NCBI GenBank assembly: GCA_016209865.1
Contig: JACQVL010000068.1
Location: 1-17,384 of the forward strand
Direction: 5' to 3'
Length of the DNA stretch: 17,384 nucleotides
Source of the DNA: Candidatus Latescibacterota bacterium
GTDB taxonomy: Bacteria; JAAXHH01; JACQVL01
The translations under genes and the position numbers were made by a program. Below, in pieces: positions 13,840 to 17,384 of this stretch. Position 1 is the stretch's first letter. Each line of letters opens with the position of its first letter. The notes beneath the pieces were generated by a model. That model searched no databases. It was not told the origin of the DNA and saw only the letters and a program-made list of their open reading frames with translations.

Positions 13840-16293
13840 TCATTCTGCCTTCCCCGCCTGGATCATCCGATCAACAAGGCTTCCGGGAGCGCAGAACGTT
13901 GTGATGTCCAGATTATCGATCGACGCAGGGACGGCCCAGAGCATCATGTTCTGGTAGTAGTCGGTTCCAAAGACGCGCGCCCCGGTGTCCCCCCGGACGA
14001 TGTTGGGCAAATCCCACGGATGGCGCTGCCGTACCGTGAGGTTCTCCCAGTGCCGGCGGCAGAGATCGACCCCGAACTCTCGCTCCCCCGCCACCATGTA
14101 CGTCATCGCCAGCACGACCAGCTCGGGCGGGAACATCGCGTACTGGCCGTAGACGGCCACTTGTGAGCCGGACGGCAGGGGACTCCCGTCGGGCCGGACG
14201 AAGTTGGCCGCGCCCACGTCGGGGGTCAGGGCGATGTTGCAGCGTTTGATCGTGTCCAGCGTAGTCTTCACCCGATCCGCCCGGAACACGCCGGGAAGCC
14301 CGTGGTACCGGGCCGCCCATTCGCCGTCCAACTGATACCCCATCACGTCATCCGATTTCTTCCCGGTCTCTTTCTCGTAGAAGTTCAGGTAGTAGCTGCC
14401 TGCCCACATCTCCTCTTCCATCGCTCTACAGCCATCGGCCAGCCATGCCCGGCATCGTTCAACGTATTCGGCATCTCCCATCGCCTCTGCCATCCGTTCC
14501 ACCATGCGCAACTGCGCCAGCCGCAGGCCGCCCATGTGCGCCGCCATGCCCGCCCATTCGCCGAACTCGAACCACTCCATCCCGCCGATCTCGGGCATGC
14601 TGATGACCCCGCCCGGGCCTGTGCGCAGGTTCATCGTGAATGTGTTGCACCGCTTCACCGAGTCGTAGAACGCGCGCAAGACTGTCTCGTCCCCGGTCCG
14701 CTGCCAGAGCCGGTCGACCATATCGATGTAACACGTCCCGTTGAGGGAGACCTGCCAGTAGTACTCGGGCGTGGTCAGGTCGGGCAGGTCGCCGATCCTG
14801 CCGATCGCAAACGGGATCTCCCCGTCTTCGAGCTGGTATTGCTTGAACGCTTTGAGGTTTGACAGCGCCAGCTCCGGGAAGAACAGCACGACCGGCAGGT
14901 TGCCGTACCAGTCGCAGGGGATGCAGGAGATGTGGGGACAGCCCCGCGGACTCTCGTTGAGGGCGAACACCCCTTCGGGATAGCCCCAATCCCCCACCGG
15001 AGGCTTCGCCTGGACCCAGTAACTGTCCTCGGCGATCAGACAGAGGTTGTTCACTAAGGCGTCGCGGAGCCAGACGGGCAGCCGGTCTTCCGTGTAGACG
15101 ACCGCCTGCCAGGCCAGCACCCGTTGCAGCAGAGTCTCATGTTCAACCGCCATCCGCCGGGCCACGTCCAGGGCGCTGTCGTAACGCGCCGCGTACATCT
15201 GGGTGTAGTAGTTCGTGTCCCCCGCCCATGCAGAGGTCAGCCAGCGCTGCCGGAGATAGCCGTCGATCACCAGACGATCATCGCCGGTCCAGGTCTTCTT
15301 CGCTCCCTCTAACACCGGCGCATACCAGGCGAGGAGAAACCGGACGACTTTCTCCTGTCCGGCTGCCAGGCTAAAATCGACAGCGACAGAACAACTGAAA
15401 TCGTGGGACAGGACGAGGCCCTGATGTTCCCGCCGGGCGGGCTGGGGCAGGTCGGTGGCGATGCGAGACCAGGCGGTCGGGTTGGTAGTCAGGCCGGCAC
15501 CGAAGCGAACGTGCTCATTCCCGATGACACCCAGAATGTAATTGACCCCGCCGGTGGAGCTGACGAGCATCCCGCGAACGTCCTCGTCTACAGGCTGACG
15601 GATGAATTCGGTCGCCCGGGCGTCCTGGGCATCCGGGCCGGGAAAATCGAACGCGATCGTCCCATGTTGAGGCTGGTCGGTCGCGTTCCGCAGGTGCACC
15701 TCGAAGACGGCTGCCGGGATGTTGGATGCGGCAGTGTCCCCCGGAAGAAACGGCGACCAGGCCCGCAGTCCCACGCCGACGGGCGCGTCGGTCTCGAACT
15801 CCATATCAGCGACCGGATAGTGTCCCCAGTAGTGAATCTCTCTGGCGGCCTGGACTCCTTCCACCACCGGGCAGGCGGCCATCAGGGGCTTGCTCTCTTT
15901 CCCCTGCACTTCGAGCATCTGCGGTTCGGTGCACCACGGGATCGTCCCGCCGGTCATCATCTCCTGAGCGGCCAGCACCCAGGTCTTGTCCCCCACGGCA
16001 AGGCCCAGGAACGGGGAAGGAGCGGGGGGCTTTCGCGTGATCCGCCAGTTCTGGTGAACGGGATGAAGGAAGGACGGGTTGAACAGGCTGCTGAAGCCGT
16101 ACACCCCACGGGCGTCGATGTCGAGACAGCCGGTGCTGATCCCCCCTAACGGCACCCCACAGCAGGGCGGCTGACCAGTGCGGTAGATGATCCCGCTGAC
16201 CGGCCTGGCAAACCCGGCGGCGGGGAACTCGCTCCATCGCAGAGGGGGAAGGTCGGTGGGAAACAACGTCCCTTGACTATTCGTGTGCGACAT
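13840..16293 (-). CDS. GH116/DUF608-like glycosidase
   Basis: A protein of 817 residues from ATG 16293, with AGGAG seven bases upstream. The N-terminal beta-sandwich domain (about 30-330) opens with CCGVPLGGISTGCLDIDARG (44-63), close to the GVPLGGxGTG signature of the GBA2/GH116 N-terminal domain. The alpha/alpha-barrel catalytic domain spans about 400-800. E447 in FALNESPRGCP, followed by CDWYGNLPVVLFFPEL (460-475), lines up with the GH116 nucleophile region, and MPEIGGMEWFEFGEWAG (566-582) with the acid/base region, where the usual Asp appears replaced by Glu (E573 or E576). GH116 members are beta-glucosidases, beta-xylosidases or glucosylceramidases. There is no signal peptide, so it should act in the cytoplasm. 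It is upstream of URO-D-like and other genes in the same run. Confidence 0.8.
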   Translation of the reverse strand: MSHTNSQGTLFPTDLPPLRWSEFPAAGFARPVSGIIYRTGQPPCCGVPLGGISTGCLDIDARGVYGFSSLFNPSFLHPVHQNWRITRKPPAPSPFLGLAVGDKTWVLAAQEMMTGGTIPWCTEPQMLEVQGKESKPLMAACPVVEGVQAAREIHYWGHYPVADMEFETDAPVGVGLRAWSPFLPGDTAASNIPAAVFEVHLRNATDQPQHGTIAFDFPGPDAQDARATEFIRQPVDEDVRGMLVSSTGGVNYILGVIGNEHVRFGAGLTTNPTAWSRIATDLPQPARREHQGLVLSHDFSCSVAVDFSLAAGQEKVVRFLLAWYAPVLEGAKKTWTGDDRLVIDGYLRQRWLTSAWAGDTNYYTQMYAARYDSALDVARRMAVEHETLLQRVLAWQAVVYTEDRLPVWLRDALVNNLCLIAEDSYWVQAKPPVGDWGYPEGVFALNESPRGCPHISCIPCDWYGNLPVVLFFPELALSNLKAFKQYQLEDGEIPFAIGRIGDLPDLTTPEYYWQVSLNGTCYIDMVDRLWQRTGDETVLRAFYDSVKRCNTFTMNLRTGPGGVISMPEIGGMEWFEFGEWAGMAAHMGGLRLAQLRMVERMAEAMGDAEYVERCRAWLADGCRAMEEEMWAGSYYLNFYEKETGKKSDDVMGYQLDGEWAARYHGLPGVFRADRVKTTLDTIKRCNIALTPDVGAANFVRPDGSPLPSGSQVAVYGQYAMFPPELVVLAMTYMVAGEREFGVDLCRRHWENLTVRQRHPWDLPNIVRGDTGARVFGTDYYQNMMLWAVPASIDNLDITTFCAPGSLVDRMIQAGKAE

Positions 16294-16313
16294 GACTCTG
16301 CTCCTTTCAAAGT

Positions 16314-16348
16314 CGGTGATCGGTGGCCGGTGGTCGGTGATCGGTCAG
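16314..16348. repeat. heptamer tandem repeat CGGTGRY
   Basis: Four clean units, CGGTGAT, CGGTGGC, CGGTGGT and CGGTGAT (16314-16341), and a degenerate fifth CGGTCAG (16342-16348). They lie in the 106-base gap between the clan-A hydrolase stop and the GH116-like start, about 20 bases upstream of that ATG. On the coding strand they read as ATCACCG-type units. The period of seven and position just before a gene match the repeat at 12591. Confidence 0.85.
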
Positions 16349-16399
16349 ATCACGGATCATGGGAGGCTCTGAGGCTCCTTTCAGTACTGTTCGACGAGT

Positions 16400-17384
16400 T
16401 CACGCGCAAGGGTCTTGTGTCTCAAAACAGACATACTGGGGTGCAGAAGAAAGGGACAGTACCATCGGATCATCGTTCGGCAGCGCCTGCCCGTAGAGAT
16501 CGACCTTGTGGACACTACCAGGGATAACGGTCAACGGGAGGGTAATGGCTTGCACCCCGCACGGCCGCCAGAGGACGGCCACGCGACGGCGATCTTTCCC
16601 GAATAGGAAGCCACGCGGGCGCGTCACGACGCTGAGGTTCCGGACCCGGACTCGACAGCGGAGACCATCCCCCTCGTGGAGGTAGAACGGCCGGAAATGG
16701 TATCGTTTCACATAGAGAGAGACGAGGGTTAAGGGATAGAGCAATTCATGAGGCCCCTCACGAGACGCGTCCGGCGCGAACATGCCGGCCACCGGCTTCC
16801 AGCCGTGCCAGTTCAGATACTCCAGATCGCCCATGAATTCTCGGCCCCCAGCATCCCGCACACGAGCGCCTATGAGGTTATCGGACGCGTCCGCATGTAC
16901 CTCCATCGCCAGGCCCGTGGGTTCCCCTGGCAAGAGGCGATGAATCGGAACGTCTCTCACCGTCTTCTCCGGTTCGTCCGAGAGGGTGAGGTCGAGAACG
17001 ATCTCATCCCCATCGCGGTGCACATGCACCGGCGAACCCGACAGGTCCAGCGGGACCGCTACGGAGGCCGCCGACAGATCGATCGGCCCCAGGTAGTCAT
17101 ATCCGTGCAGGAGACGGGTCATCGTCGCAAAGGCGAGGTAGGCTGGCTTCGGGGACATGTCCTGACGAAGGAGCCCCAGATTGCTCTCCCAGTAGGACGG
17201 GTCGGCGGCGTCGTCCCGGAAGTCATACCAGAAGCACTTATCCAGACCCGGGACGGCCAGGGCCATGATGTAGGCTTTGACGAGATACTCCGCCTGGGTC
17301 TGTTCCGTGACGGCCAGATGCGCCCCTGTCGGCCATCCCAGCTCTGTCAGCCAGGTCGGTTTGAGACACCCGTAGTCCTGACAC
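16400..17384 (-). CDS. clan-A-type glycoside hydrolase, C-terminal part (runs off the window)
   Basis: The frame stays open from the right edge to the stop at 16400, about 327 codons. The ATG at 17266 is internal, since the preceding codons (17267-17383) continue the same fold. They include KPTWLTELGWPT, whose Glu at 17342-17344 fits the nucleophile at the end of barrel strand 7 in clan-A TIM-barrel enzymes (GH5, GH39, GH53 and relatives). Next come GLDKCFWYDFRDD and LRQDMSPKPAYLAF, the usual last strand and 'KPAY.A' helix. About 200 residues of beta-rich sequence follow, probably one or two accessory sandwich domains. The exact family and substrate cannot be set without the N-terminal half, and any signal peptide lies outside. 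It is the first gene seen in the minus-strand run, 106 bases ahead of GH116. Confidence 0.75.
   Translation of the reverse strand, partial: CQDYGCLKPTWLTELGWPTGAHLAVTEQTQAEYLVKAYIMALAVPGLDKCFWYDFRDDAADPSYWESNLGLLRQDMSPKPAYLAFATMTRLLHGYDYLGPIDLSAASVAVPLDLSGSPVHVHRDGDEIVLDLTLSDEPEKTVRDVPIHRLLPGEPTGLAMEVHADASDNLIGARVRDAGGREFMGDLEYLNWHGWKPVAGMFAPDASREGPHELLYPLTLVSLYVKRYHFRPFYLHEGDGLRCRVRVRNLSVVTRPRGFLFGKDRRRVAVLWRPCGVQAITLPLTVIPGSVHKVDLYGQALPNDDPMVLSLSSAPQYVCFETQDPCA

Noticed and set aside
15403-16149. Open frame of 248 residues on the + strand
   Set aside because: Fully antisense to the N-terminal domain of the GH116-like gene, whose signature motif lies on the other strand.

Overview
The window looks like a GC-rich (by eye, about 60%) chromosome segment from an uncultivated, probably environmental bacterium. 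The combination of GH127-like, GH116-like and clan-A glycosidases with URO-D-like proteins, an enolase-superfamily enzyme, an M19 dipeptidase homologue and a zinc-dependent dehydrogenase recalls glycan-rich genomes of Chloroflexota, Armatimonadota, Poribacteria and similar lineages. No rRNA or ribosomal marker is present, so the phylum remains unresolved.

Left region (1-3290, all + strand) is accessory DNA. It holds a small zinc-ribbon protein and a small unknown protein, a compact region of nested inverted repeats, the N-terminal stump of a large helicase/restriction-type gene, an AAA ATPase of the DUF4143 type, and an overlapping DUF2442/DUF4160 pair that resembles a toxin-antitoxin-type module. 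A frameshifted, internally deleted copy of the start of the next gene (2388-2536) sits upstream of the DUF2442/DUF4160 pair, so that pair lies between two direct repeats.

Centre (3291-5973, +) is a two-gene operon. It encodes a GH127-like alpha/alpha-barrel protein and a mandelate-racemase-subgroup enolase-superfamily enzyme with its predicted catalytic set intact.

Right region (6014-17384, -) is a run of eight genes, convergent with the centre operon. Read in the direction of transcription they are: a clan-A glycoside hydrolase (N-terminus outside the window), a GH116/DUF608-like glycosidase, a URO-D-like protein, a right-handed beta-helix protein, a second GH127-like protein that keeps the Cys-Cys pair, a second URO-D-like protein, a medium-chain Zn dehydrogenase, and an M19 dipeptidase homologue. 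Most gaps are short (12-108 bp). Two carry heptamer tandem repeats, one of them inside a large inverted repeat.

Taken together, 3291-17384 reads as a sugar or glycoside breakdown locus: glycosidases release sugars, the dehydrogenase oxidises one, and the enolase-superfamily enzyme acts on a sugar acid. The URO-D-like, beta-helix and M19 members have no clear place in known pathways. No protein with a visible N-terminus has an obvious signal peptide, and there is no transporter or regulator here, so the work seems to be done in the cytoplasm on imported, fairly small substrates. The substrate cannot be read from the sequence.
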